Positions 27,601 to 34,451 are shown, counted from the stretch's first letter. The stretch is 49,245 bases of DNA from Oscillospiraceae bacterium (GCA_902791215.1 CADAUZ010000016.1:1-49245), one strand, 5' to 3'. Made by a program: numbers and translations. The notes: generated by a model from the letters alone, not told the origin.

Positions 27601-28694
27601 CGGTCCGGTCGGTGGAGACGCAGGAGGTCACACCGCTCATGGAGAGCGGCAAGCTTCGCTACATCGTCTATACCGGCGCTGTCAAGGACGGCACCATGGG
27701 CGACTACATTGCCCTGCACCGCCGGGCCATGCAGCTCGGCATCCCGTGCCTGACCTCGCTGGACACCGCAAACGCGCTGGCGGAGATCATTGCCTCGCGC
27801 TTCCACGAGAGCAGCACCGAGCTTGTGGACATCAACGCCATGCGCACCCGCCGCCAGCGCATTTCCTTCACCAAGATGCAGGACTGCGGCAACGACTATA
27901 TCTTTATCGAAAACTTTGACGGCTCCGTCACCTGCCCCGAATCCCTGTGCGTCAATCTCTGCCGCCCCCACACCGGCGTCGGCAGCGACGGCATCGTGCT
28001 GATCGAAAAGTCAAAGGTTGCGGATGTCAAAATGCGCTCCTTCAACCGCGACGGCAGCGAGGGCAAAATGGCGGGCAACAACATCCGCTGCGTGGCAAAG
28101 TACGTCTATGACCGCGGCATCGTGCCGAAGGAGCGCCTCACCGTGGAAACCGGCGGCGGCGTGCGCTCCCTGCGCCTGTTCCTGCGCGACGGCGAGGTCA
28201 GCTCCGTGCAGGTCGACATGGGCAGGGCCAGTCTCAAGGCCGCCAAAATCCCGGCGGTGAGCGATCTTGACACGCTCGTCGACGCCCCCGTCACCATCGG
28301 CGGGAAGGACTATAACGTCACCTGCGTCAATGTCGGCAACCCCCACTGTGTCGTCTTCTGCGACGCCATTGACGGCCTGAACCTGGAAGAAATCGGCCCG
28401 CAGTTCGAGAACGATCCCATGTTCCCCGAGCGGGTGAACACCGAGTTTGTGCGCGTGGTCAACCGCCATACGCTCCGCATGCGCGTCTGGGAGCGCGGCA
28501 GCGGCGAGACCCTCGCCTGCGGGACCGGCGCCTGCGCGGCGGTGGTGGCGGCCTGTGAAAACGGTCTGTGTGACAAGGGCAGCGACGTGAAGGTCAGCGT
28601 CCTCGGCGGCGAGCTCACGGTGAACTACTCGGACGCGCGCGTCCTGCTCACCGGCGGGGCAGGCGTCGTGTACGAAGGAAGCTTCCTGTACTGA
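24681..28694 (+). CDS. carB: CarB-DapF fusion: carbamoyl-phosphate synthase large subunit with C-terminal diaminopimelate epimerase domain
   Basis: A single 1337-codon frame. Residues 1-400 are ATP-grasp domain 1 (VIGSGPIVIGQAAEFDYAG), about 400-540 the oligomerisation region, 541-920 ATP-grasp domain 2 (VLGSGPIRIGQGIEFDYSS), and about 926-1055 the MGS-like regulatory domain. That is a complete CarB. With no stop or linker it continues at residue 1061 into a full-length DapF domain of about 277 residues: FTKMQDCGNDYIF, a DGSEGKMAGNN loop and the C-terminal ACGTGACA. CarB makes carbamoyl phosphate; DapF converts LL- to meso-diaminopimelate for lysine and cell wall. The usual first catalytic cysteine (in CGNG) is alanine here, while the second (ACGTG) is present. 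An internal ATG at 27839 could allow separate DapF synthesis. Overlaps carA by eight bases. Confidence 0.93.
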   Translation: MPKNPNIEKVLVIGSGPIVIGQAAEFDYAGAQACRVLRQEGIKTVLVNSNPATIMTDKHLADAIYLEPLTAQTLTRIIALERPDGLLAGLGGQTGLTLAMQLTKDGTLEKYGVKLLGSGIDAIERAEDRERFRETLAEMGQPVIPSATCEDVEGALKIAARIGYPVIVRPAYTLGGTGGGIAQDEAELASIAKQGLDLSPITQVLIEKCVSGWKEIEFETMRDAAGNVIAVCSMENVDPVGIHTGDSIVVAPALTLADKEYQMLRSAALNIVGAIGIEGGCNVQFALNPDSFEYAVIEVNPRVSRSSALASKATGYPIAKISTRIALGYTLDEIKNDITGKTCACFEPTVDYVVVKFPKWPFEKFAGASRRLGTQMKATGEVMAIAPSFEMALMKAVRGAELGLDTLNAAPLSDAPLAERLAAQDDRRLFTVFEALKAGMTVDEIFNITKIDRWFLWKIQKLAAFEEQIKNGLSDADYKKGKLLGYTDDTLCRLSGASSVPGMEMHYKMVDTCGAEFDAETPYFYSTFDEECESRLFPRSGKPVVMVLGSGPIRIGQGIEFDYSSVHCVWTLREMGYDVVIVNNNPETVSTDYDTADRLYFEPLCKEDVWNIVQLEKPVGVVVAFGGQTAIKLTEFLDKKGVQILGTSAESIDTAEDRAKFDALLERFGIRRPKGKGVLTLDEALNAAEELGYPVLLRPSYVIGGQNMCISRDRASTEKYMAGILAQGIENPVLVDKYMPGTELEVDVISDGEDVLIPGIMEHIERAGVHSGDSIAVYPPYNLSDKFLRRITDVSEKLALALGTKGLVNIQYLIWQDELYVIEVNPRASRTVPYISKVTNVPMVDLASRIMLGEKLADLGWGTGLYRTPPYYAVKVPVFSFEKLSDANSILGPEMKSTGEVLGLGRTLAEALFKGLTAAGFKLPDAFGPHGVLLSVENEDSQEILSLARRFYELGLTLYATTDTAAAIASLGIPVRSVETQEVTPLMESGKLRYIVYTGAVKDGTMGDYIALHRRAMQLGIPCLTSLDTANALAEIIASRFHESSTELVDINAMRTRRQRISFTKMQDCGNDYIFIENFDGSVTCPESLCVNLCRPHTGVGSDGIVLIEKSKVADVKMRSFNRDGSEGKMAGNNIRCVAKYVYDRGIVPKERLTVETGGGVRSLRLFLRDGEVSSVQVDMGRASLKAAKIPAVSDLDTLVDAPVTIGGKDYNVTCVNVGNPHCVVFCDAIDGLNLEEIGPQFENDPMFPERVNTEFVRVVNRHTLRMRVWERGSGETLACGTGACAAVVAACENGLCDKGSDVKVSVLGGELTVNYSDARVLLTGGAGVVYEGSFLY

Positions 28695-28711
28695 ACAAAA
28701 CACAGCAGACA

Positions 28712-28735
28712 AGCCCCTGGCAAAAGCCGGGGGCT
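28712..28735 (+). terminator. Hairpin after carB-dapF
   Basis: AGCCCC(T)GGC-AAAA-GCC(G)GGGGCT, 18 bases after the carB-dapF stop. There is no U-run, so termination is uncertain, but its position at the end of the arginine block fits. Confidence 0.45.
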
Positions 28736-28740
28736 CAGAC

Positions 28741-28950
28741 TATAGACATAGTCCGTCTTTGTCATTGCGAACCAGTGACCGATGTCACGACAAGCAAGGA
28801 TCGCGTCACGCGTTTCTCGCGCGTCGCGTTGGTGTGGCAATCCGTATTCCCCGAAAGCCGCATGTTTTTTGACATTTCACTGGAGAACGGATTCCCACGG
28901 CCAGTTTGCGAACTGGCCTCGGAATGACAGACTTGGGGGTTGTCTACACA
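28741..28950. repeat. GTCATTGCGAACCAGTG element, copy 2
   Basis: Second copy of the element at 10841-11010, between the converging carB-dapF and NhaC-family genes. The core (28761-28928) has the same ends. Relative to copy 1 it carries about 40 extra bases after GACCGATGTCAC, including GATCGCGTCACGCG and CGCGCGTCGCG. Outer flanks TAGACA and TGTCTACACA are inverted. Confidence 0.75.
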
Positions 28951-28952
28951 TT

Positions 28953-28979
28953 AAGCCCCCGGCTTTGGGCCGGGGGCTT
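28953..28979 (-). terminator. Hairpin terminator of the NhaC-family gene
   Basis: Perfect 11-base stem AAGCCCCCGGC / GCCGGGGGCTT around a five-base loop, 22 bases past the NhaC-family stop. The T-run is weak (TTAATG), but the stem is very stable. Confidence 0.6.
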
Positions 28980-29000
28980 GAAGCATATTCGGTTGAAGTA

Positions 29001-30497
29001 TCAAGCCTCGGCGTCTCTTGCGCGGGAGCGCATCACGAAGAGCACCGCAAGGATCATCGCCGCGCCGATGAGCAGGCACACGGCCCAGCTGCGGATAAAG
29101 CCCGCGATGATGTAGCACACGAAGCTCACGCCCGCGACGGTCAGCGCGTAGGGCAGCTGCGTGGAGACGTGGGAGATGTGGTTGACGTTGGCGCCGGCGG
29201 AGGCCATGATGGTCGTGTCGGAGATGGGGGAGCAGTGGTCGCCGCAGACAGCGCCCGCGAGGCAGGCGGAAATGCCGATCATCAGAAGGTCGGGGTTATT
29301 CTGGAACACGGGCAGCACGATCGGGATCAGGATGCCGAAGGTGCCCCAGCTCGTGCCGGTGGAGAACGCAAGGCCCAGGGCCACGAGGAAAATCACGGCG
29401 GGCAGCATGCTGAACAGGCCCGCGGCCGCGCCCTCGACGAGGCCGGCCACATAGTCGGCAGCGCCCAGCAGGCCCGTGATGTTCTTGAGCGTCAGGGCAA
29501 AGGTGAGGATCAGCATGGCGGGCACCATGGCGATGAAGCCCTTGGTGATGCAGCCGGTCGCGTCCTTGAAGCTGATGACGCGGCGGCAGAGCAGGTAGAC
29601 GAAGGTGAACATCACGGCGATGATGCTGCCCCAGGGCAGACCGACGGAGGCGTCGGTGTCGGCGAAGGAGTCGATGAGGCTTGCGCCGTCCCAGAAGCCG
29701 CCGACGTACATCATGCCGACAATGCAGCAGATGATGAGCACGATCACGGGGATCAGCATGTCCCAGATGGAGGCGCGGGGGACGTTCTGCTCATCCTCGT
29801 TGCCGAGGGCGCCGAGCTCGCCGCGGGCGGCGGCCAGCTCCGCCTTGGCCATGGGACCGTAGTCGAAGCCCAGCACGGACAGGGCGATGACGAACACGAT
29901 GGTCAGCAGGGAGTAGAAGTTATAGGGGATGGCCCGGATGAACAGCTGGATGCCGGAGATGCCGGAGTCCAGATCCTGTGCGGTGGCGGAGACGGCAGCG
30001 GCCCAGGACGAGACCGGCGCGATCATGCACACGGGCGCTGCGGTGGCGTCGATGATGTAGGCAAGCTTCGCGCGCGAGATCTTGTGGCTGTCGGTGACGG
30101 GGCGCATGACGGAGCCCACGGTCAGGCAGTTGAAATAGTCGTCGATGAAGATCAGCACGCCCAGCAGGAAGGTGGCGAGCATGGCGCCCGTGCGGGTGTG
30201 GACATGTTTGACGGCCCAGCGCCCGAAAGCGGCGGAGCCGCCGGCGGCGTTGACGAGCGCCACCATGATGCCGAGCAGGACGAGGAACATGAAAATGCCC
30301 GCGTTCCAGCCGTCGGCAATGGCGCCGATGAAGCCGTCGGAGATCATGGTGTCGAGGGAGTCGACGAGATTGAAGCCGCCCACAAACAGCGAGCCGACCA
30401 CAATGCCGATGAACAGGGACGAATAGGTCTCCTTGGTGATGAGGGCGAGGACGATCGCCACGATGGGCGGTACCAGGGCCCAGAAAGTTCCAGCCAT
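29001..30497 (-). CDS. NhaC-family antiporter, probable lysine transporter (LysW type)
   Basis: A 498-residue membrane protein with about twelve hydrophobic helices, of the NhaC Na+/H+ antiporter family. Recognisable stretches include FIDDYFNCLTVGSVMRPVTD and the C-terminal GDHCSPISDTTIM. Many such proteins under lysine riboswitches are thought to move lysine rather than only protons and sodium. Here a lysine riboswitch, terminator and strong promoter sit directly upstream, which is the main reason for the lysine assignment. The start at 30497 has GGAGG upstream; a longer frame would read through the riboswitch. The gene converges on carB-dapF, whose DapF domain belongs to lysine synthesis. 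Confidence 0.9.
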   Translation of the reverse strand: MAGTFWALVPPIVAIVLALITKETYSSLFIGIVVGSLFVGGFNLVDSLDTMISDGFIGAIADGWNAGIFMFLVLLGIMVALVNAAGGSAAFGRWAVKHVHTRTGAMLATFLLGVLIFIDDYFNCLTVGSVMRPVTDSHKISRAKLAYIIDATAAPVCMIAPVSSWAAAVSATAQDLDSGISGIQLFIRAIPYNFYSLLTIVFVIALSVLGFDYGPMAKAELAAARGELGALGNEDEQNVPRASIWDMLIPVIVLIICCIVGMMYVGGFWDGASLIDSFADTDASVGLPWGSIIAVMFTFVYLLCRRVISFKDATGCITKGFIAMVPAMLILTFALTLKNITGLLGAADYVAGLVEGAAAGLFSMLPAVIFLVALGLAFSTGTSWGTFGILIPIVLPVFQNNPDLLMIGISACLAGAVCGDHCSPISDTTIMASAGANVNHISHVSTQLPYALTVAGVSFVCYIIAGFIRSWAVCLLIGAAMILAVLFVMRSRARDAEA

Positions 30498-30514
30498 ACA
30501 GTTTTCCTCCAAAC

Positions 30515-30549
30515 AAAAAAGATCATGGACAAGGCTGAGCCTGTTCATG
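30515..30549 (-). terminator. Riboswitch-controlled intrinsic terminator
   Basis: On the minus strand, arms CATGAACAGGCT and AGCCTTGTCCATG, then ATCTTTTTT, between the lysine aptamer and the transporter start. It is the expected expression platform: lysine bound, transcription stops. Confidence 0.75.
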
Positions 30550-30577
30550 ACCGTCTGTGTGCGGGTTTCCCCGTGGG

Positions 30578-30742
30578 TCTGACAGCTCTCCGCGGATGCG
30601 ACAGTACGCAGGATATTCTCCCGCGTCCCAGGCATACCGGCCCGGAAAAGCCGATACCCTTCGGCGGCGTCCCCTTTCACTCCGCTGCAATTTCCGTCGC
30701 GCAATGCGGGAGCTACTGATGTCGGCCGCGCCTCTATCATGC
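30578..30742 (-). promoter_or_regulatory. Lysine riboswitch (L box)
   Basis: The minus-strand leader carries the L-box blocks in order: GATAGAGGCGCGG, CAGTAGC, GAGTGAAAGGGGACGCC followed by GCCGAAGG, then CTGGGACGC, TACTGTCGC and finally GGAGAGCTGTC pairing back to the first block. This order and sequence is specific to the lysine aptamer. It lies between a promoter and a terminator ahead of the NhaC-family gene, so excess lysine should shut off the transporter. Confidence 0.88.
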
Positions 30743-30759
30743 CTTGTTCAATTGCCCTC

Positions 30760-30787
30760 ATTATAATCGGGTTTAAGCTTTTGTCAA
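30760..30787 (-). promoter_or_regulatory. Consensus promoter of the lysine riboswitch gene
   Basis: TTGACA (30782-30787), 16-base spacer, TATAAT (30760-30765) on the minus strand: a perfect match to both sigma-A boxes. The aptamer begins about 20 bases downstream. Confidence 0.85.
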
Positions 30788-30916
30788 GGCTTGACAAAAA
30801 GCCCCGTATAAATTTGGTTCATTTGCCAGATTTGCGGTGTTCTTCACCGCTTTGCACTGGTGAAGATGATAAAGGCTTTTTCCGGTTCCCTTGAAAATGG
30901 TACATAAGAATTTCGC

Positions 30917-30944
30917 TTGACTTTCATTTTGAAAAGCATATAAT
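30917..30944 (+). promoter_or_regulatory. Promoter of a putative small RNA
   Basis: TTGACT (30917-30922), 16-base spacer, perfect TATAAT (30939-30944). No gene of normal size follows; a strong terminator lies about 75-100 bases downstream, defining a short transcript. Confidence 0.65.
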
Positions 30945-30950
30945 AAAGAC

Positions 30951-31053
30951 AGAAGGCACCGCAACAAGCGGCTGGCTTCGTTAGGGATTATTTATGTTGG
31001 ACTGTCAAGCAGCCCAAAAACCCGTCACTTGGCCGAGTGGCGGGTCTTTTTAT
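30951..31053 (+). ncRNA. Putative small RNA (about 100 nt)
   Basis: A transcript is predicted from the TATAAT at 30939-30944 to the hairpin and T-run at 31020-31051. It contains GGCTGGCT near the 5' end and only a weakly initiated 23-codon frame from 31004. Its 3' third is antisense to the 3' end of a 28-residue ORF on the other strand. I do not recognise it as a known RNA family. Confidence 0.45.
31016..31051. terminator. Bidirectional terminator shared by sRNA and mini-ORF
   Basis: ACCCG(T)CACT-TGGCCG-AGTG(G)CGGGT with TCTTTTT on the plus side and, read on the minus strand, GGGTTTTTGGG on the other. It serves both convergent short transcripts. Confidence 0.75.
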
Positions 31054-31111
31054 GCGTCAGACTAATCACAATCTGGACCGTATACGGCCCGACATGAAAG
31101 GTGATTCGCAT
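31025..31111 (-). CDS. 28-residue mini-protein
   Basis: A very short ORF starting MRITFHVGPYTVQIV and ending KKTRHSAK. It has alternating hydrophobic residues (a likely beta hairpin) and a basic tail. Support for it being real: an excellent ribosome site AAAGGGGGTGATGTCTT before the ATG, its own promoter 100 bases upstream, and a terminator overlapping the stop. It is oriented toward the putative small RNA and overlaps that RNA's 3' end. No function can be assigned; a regulatory peptide or a type I toxin-like peptide are possibilities, though no clear membrane helix is seen. Confidence 0.5.
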   Translation of the reverse strand: MRITFHVGPYTVQIVISLTHKKTRHSAK

Positions 31112-31213
31112 AAGACATCACCCCCTTTCGGAGATGATAGCCAGCCACTATTACCGTTGCATAGGCGTCTTCTGCCCCTTCTCAGGTAACCCGAAAGACT
31201 CCGGGCTGCCAAT

Positions 31214-31242
31214 ATTCTATATAGTTCGACCAATGATGTCAA
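31214..31242 (-). promoter_or_regulatory. Promoter of the mini-ORF
   Basis: TTGACA (31237-31242), 17-base spacer, TAGAAT (31214-31219) on the minus strand. The leader of about 95 bases includes a CCCGGAGTCTTTCGGG-type hairpin and GGCTGGCT, the latter also found in the convergent small RNA. Confidence 0.6.
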
Positions 31243-31266
31243 GAAAAAACGACTGTGATCTCCCCC

Positions 31267-31295
31267 TTGACAAAGCAGCCTGTATATGCTATACC
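31267..31295 (+). promoter_or_regulatory. Promoter of the GntR/ABC operon
   Basis: TTGACA (31267-31272), 17-base spacer, TATACC (31290-31295). The predicted start site falls inside the palindrome at 31299-31323. Confidence 0.65.
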
Positions 31296-31298
31296 ATA

Positions 31299-31323
31299 AC
31301 TGTACTAATCAGATTAATACAGT
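31299..31323 (+). promoter_or_regulatory. Probable GntR operator palindrome
   Basis: ACTGTACTAAT-CAG-ATTAATACAGT: two 11-base arms with one mismatch, immediately after the -10 box. Size, symmetry and position fit a GntR/YtrA-type operator through which the first gene of the operon represses itself. Confidence 0.7.
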
Positions 31324-31359
31324 TAATACGCGTATGAACACAGCAAAGGAGGCGGCAGT

Positions 31360-31722
31360 TTGATCCAGATCAATTACCACGATTCCCGCCCGATCTACGA
31401 AAAAGTGAAGGACTCTCTGCGGCAGCTCATTTTCAGCGGCGCGCTCGGCGAGGGGGAAAAGCTCCCCTCCGTGCGGGAGCTGGCGGTGAGCCTGACGGTC
31501 AATCCCAACACGATCCAGCGAGCCTACCGCGAGCTGGAGCAGGAGGGCACGATCGTCTCCATCCCCGGAAAGGGCAGCTTTGTCGCCCTTGGCGGCAGCG
31601 CGAAGGCGGCGCGGATGGCGGAGCTCAGGGAAAAGCTCTCCGCCCTTGCCGCCGAGTTTGAGGCCCTGGGCGTGACAAGGGACGAGCTTGCCCAAATCAT
31701 CAAGGAGGACAGCCATGATTGA
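31360..31722 (+). CDS. GntR-family (YtrA-like) transcriptional regulator
   Basis: A 120-residue regulator. The winged helix-turn-helix (about 10-78) is typical GntR: PIYEKVKDSLRQLIFSG, LPSVRELAVSLTVNPNTIQR and the wing GTIVSIPGKGSFV. The short C-terminal helical tail (no large ligand domain) places it in the YtrA subfamily, which usually regulates a linked ABC exporter. It uses a TTG start with AAAGGAGG nine bases before it. The ATPase gene overlaps its end by eight bases. A palindrome over its own start site suggests autorepression. Confidence 0.92.
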   Translation: MIQINYHDSRPIYEKVKDSLRQLIFSGALGEGEKLPSVRELAVSLTVNPNTIQRAYRELEQEGTIVSIPGKGSFVALGGSAKAARMAELREKLSALAAEFEALGVTRDELAQIIKEDSHD

Positions 31723-32608
31723 GGTGAAGGAGCTCCATAAGAGCTTTGACGGCTTTGAGGCCCTGCGGGGGCTGAATATCCACGTGCCGCGCGGCGCGGT
31801 CTACGGGCTTGTCGGCCCGAACGGCGCAGGCAAATCCACCGTGATCCGCCATCTGGCGGGTATTTATCGACAGGACAGCGGCGAGGTGCTCATCGGCGGC
31901 GAGCCGGTCTATGAAAACCCGGCGGTGAAGGCGAAGCTTGCCTACATCCCGGACGACATCTTTTATTTCGGCGCGGCGACGATACGCGACATGAAAAACC
32001 TCTACCGCGCCATGATCCCGACATTCTCGGACGAGCGCTTTGAAAAGCTGCGCGAGGCCTTCCCGCTGGAGGAAAAGCGGGCCATGCGCAGACTCTCGAA
32101 GGGCATGCAGAAGCAGGCGGCCTTCTGGATCGCGCTCTCCTGCTGCCCTGAGGTCATTTTGCTCGACGAGCCGGTGGACGGCCTTGACCCCGTTATGCGC
32201 CGTCAGGTGTGGAGCCTTTTATTGCAGGACGTGGCCGAGCGCGGCACGACGGTGCTGGTCTCGTCCCACAACCTGCGGGAGCTGGAGGACGTGTGCGACC
32301 ATGTGGGCATCATGGACAAGGGGCGTATGCTCTTAGAGCGCCCGCTGGCCGCTTTGCAGGAAAACACGGTAAAAATCCAGCTTGCCCTGCCCGACGGAGC
32401 CGAGCTGCCCGAGGGCCTGGACATCCTGCACGAGACACGGACCGGGCGTCTGCGTCAACTCATCCTGCGCGGAAACGGCGACGAGCTGAGTGCAAAGCTT
32501 TCCGCCTGCAATCCCTTCTTCCTTGATGTGCTGCCGCTTTCTCTCGAGGAAATCTTTATCTATGAGCTGGGAGGTGAGGATCATGAAATCAAGAACATCC
32601 TTCTTTGA
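31715..32608 (+). CDS. ABC transporter ATP-binding protein (YtrB-like)
   Basis: A 297-residue ABC ATPase: Walker A GPNGAGKST, Walker B VILLDEPVDGLD and the H-loop VSSHNLRELEDV. The signature is a degenerate RLSKGMQKQ. The C-terminal 80 residues resemble the regulatory extension of exporter ATPases. The start at 31715 follows AAGGAGG and overlaps the regulator gene. With the following permease it forms an exporter of the type found in Gram-positive GntR-controlled operons, in some species induced by cell-wall antibiotics; the substrate here is unknown. Confidence 0.92.
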   Translation: MIEVKELHKSFDGFEALRGLNIHVPRGAVYGLVGPNGAGKSTVIRHLAGIYRQDSGEVLIGGEPVYENPAVKAKLAYIPDDIFYFGAATIRDMKNLYRAMIPTFSDERFEKLREAFPLEEKRAMRRLSKGMQKQAAFWIALSCCPEVILLDEPVDGLDPVMRRQVWSLLLQDVAERGTTVLVSSHNLRELEDVCDHVGIMDKGRMLLERPLAALQENTVKIQLALPDGAELPEGLDILHETRTGRLRQLILRGNGDELSAKLSACNPFFLDVLPLSLEEIFIYELGGEDHEIKNILL

Positions 32609-34451
32609 TAAGCGCGTGAGCCTGCATCTGCTGCGGCGCTTCTGGCCGCTGTTTTTGCTGTGGCTTGCGATACTGCTGCTCGCGGGGCCCGTCGGGCTGA
32701 ACGTGAACGCTCATCAGGAGCCGGCGCGGGTGATCACCGATCTGCGCAGTGATCTCTTGAGCTCCGGGCGCGGTGCGGTGTGGCTCTCTGCCCTGATGGG
32801 GGCGCTCATGGCGATGAGCATGCTGAGCTACCTTTACTTCCCGCGCGACTGCGGGCTGATAAACTCCCTGCCGCTCCGGCGCGAGACGGTGTACTTTACC
32901 GCCGTGCTGACCGGCCTTGTGCCGATGCTCCTTACCGACGTGCTGGTTTTTGCCCTGCTCTGGCTTTTCTATGGGCAGTACGGCGCGGGGGCGCGGTATT
33001 TCCTCTGGTGGCTGGAGATGACCCTGCTTGCAAACGCGGGCTTTTACGGCTTTGCCTGCTTCTGCGGGACGCTGACGGGAAATGTCCTTGTCCTGCCCGC
33101 GGTCTATGTGGTCCTAAACTGCGCCGTCGCCGTGTTCGAGGCCGCCGTGCGCGGGGTGTTCACCGCCCTCCTGTACGGCTATACCTTCGATTCGCTCCTG
33201 CTGGAGTGGGCGTCCCCGCTCCTGTGGCTGACCGATCACGCGGAGTCCACCGTCCTTACGCACATGGAGGCCGAGCGGGGGATCGCCGCCGACTATGCGC
33301 CGATCGGCCTCGGCTACCTTGCGGGTCTGTGCGCGGCGGGGATCGTCTTCGCCCTGCTGGGGGCGCTGGTGATCCGGCGGAGGCACATGGAGACCGCTGG
33401 CGAGGTGGTGGCCGTCCCGATCCTGCGGCCCGTGTTCCGGGCGTGCATGGCCCTCGGCTGCGGGATGCTTGGCTCCATGGTGCTGGTGGAGGAATTTCTG
33501 CGCGGCCTCTACGGGACGGGGAAATTCGCGACGCTGGCTCTTTCGATGTGCGCCTTCGCGGCGCTCGGCTGGTTCGCTGCCGAGATGCTGATGAAAAAGA
33601 CGCTGCGGGTCTTCGACCACGGCTGGCGGGAGATCGGCGTCCTCTGCGCGGGCCTGCTGGTCTTTGCCGTGCTCACGAAGCTGGATGTCGCGGGCTACGA
33701 AACGCGCATCCCCGCGGCGGAGGACATTGAAAGCATCGACATGACCTATATGGCAAGCAGCGGCATCACCGAGCGGGAGAGCATCGACGCCTGGCTGGAC
33801 TTCCACCGCGGGATCATTGCCCACAGGGAGCGCAACGAAGCCGCGGAATCCGGCCCGTGGTACGGCGTTCCCATGTTCTACCGGCTCCGGGACGGCAGCA
33901 CCCTCCGGCGCTTCTACAAGCTCCCGACAGACAACGAGAGCCGCGCCGATCCCGCCTCCGACATCCGGGCCTGGGAGAACATCAACAATCTGCCGGAAGT
34001 GCGCCTCAAGCGCGTCTGGGCTGATAAGGCGCTCACAGCGGACGATATCCACGACGCCTGGATCGAGGTGCGCACACCGCTGGATGCGCAGAGCGCCATC
34101 AGCAATCACATCGTGCTCACCCCCGCACAGGCCGTGAGTCTCTGGCGGGAGGGCATCATCCCCGATGCCGAGGCCGGGAACATCGCCCGCTGGCGCATCC
34201 GGGACAGTGCCGAAGACGACGCAGAGCGCACGAATATAAGCGTCGCAATCATGTGCCGCGTCCGGCGCGAGGAGGGCATGTTTATGGATCACCTCGACGA
34301 GCAGGTACTGTTTTCGTCTGAGAACACGCTCCGCTGGCTGAAAGAGAATATGGGCCTTACACCGTCAAAAGAGATACATGGCGGCCATGATGACCAGCAG
34401 CTCGAGATCGCCGCTCTCCCGATAGAGCAGCCACAAAACCAGCAGCAATAA
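32583..34451 (+). CDS. ABC transporter permease with large C-terminal extracytoplasmic domain
   Basis: A 622-residue membrane protein. About nine hydrophobic segments occupy residues 20-370 in ABC-2-exporter style. A hydrophilic C-terminal region of about 250 residues follows (from TKLDVAGYETRIPAAEDIES), resembling the DUF6449-type domain of YtrA-linked permeases. GGAGGTGAGGATC precedes the ATG at 32583, which overlaps the ATPase gene by 26 bases. The last 87 bases overlap, antisense, the end of the small gene 34365-34643. It is probably the exporter or signal-sensing partner of the preceding ATPase. Confidence 0.85.
   Translation: MKSRTSFFDKRVSLHLLRRFWPLFLLWLAILLLAGPVGLNVNAHQEPARVITDLRSDLLSSGRGAVWLSALMGALMAMSMLSYLYFPRDCGLINSLPLRRETVYFTAVLTGLVPMLLTDVLVFALLWLFYGQYGAGARYFLWWLEMTLLANAGFYGFACFCGTLTGNVLVLPAVYVVLNCAVAVFEAAVRGVFTALLYGYTFDSLLLEWASPLLWLTDHAESTVLTHMEAERGIAADYAPIGLGYLAGLCAAGIVFALLGALVIRRRHMETAGEVVAVPILRPVFRACMALGCGMLGSMVLVEEFLRGLYGTGKFATLALSMCAFAALGWFAAEMLMKKTLRVFDHGWREIGVLCAGLLVFAVLTKLDVAGYETRIPAAEDIESIDMTYMASSGITERESIDAWLDFHRGIIAHRERNEAAESGPWYGVPMFYRLRDGSTLRRFYKLPTDNESRADPASDIRAWENINNLPEVRLKRVWADKALTADDIHDAWIEVRTPLDAQSAISNHIVLTPAQAVSLWREGIIPDAEAGNIARWRIRDSAEDDAERTNISVAIMCRVRREEGMFMDHLDEQVLFSSENTLRWLKENMGLTPSKEIHGGHDDQQLEIAALPIEQPQNQQQ

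Noticed and set aside
25965-27971. 668-codon open frame antisense to carB
   Set aside because: Long antisense frames are expected opposite high-GC codons. Its translation has no domain, is His/Asp/Gly-rich in the shadow-frame manner, and lies wholly over a conserved gene.
28782-30719. 645-codon open frame on the plus strand over the NhaC-family gene
   Set aside because: It would run through a repeat, the whole antisense of a conserved transporter and its lysine riboswitch. The translation is low-complexity Gly/Asp/His/Glu.
31101-31337. 78-codon plus-strand frame across the mini-ORF promoter region
   Set aside because: No ribosome site, overlaps both the mini-ORF and GntR promoters, and has no coding character.
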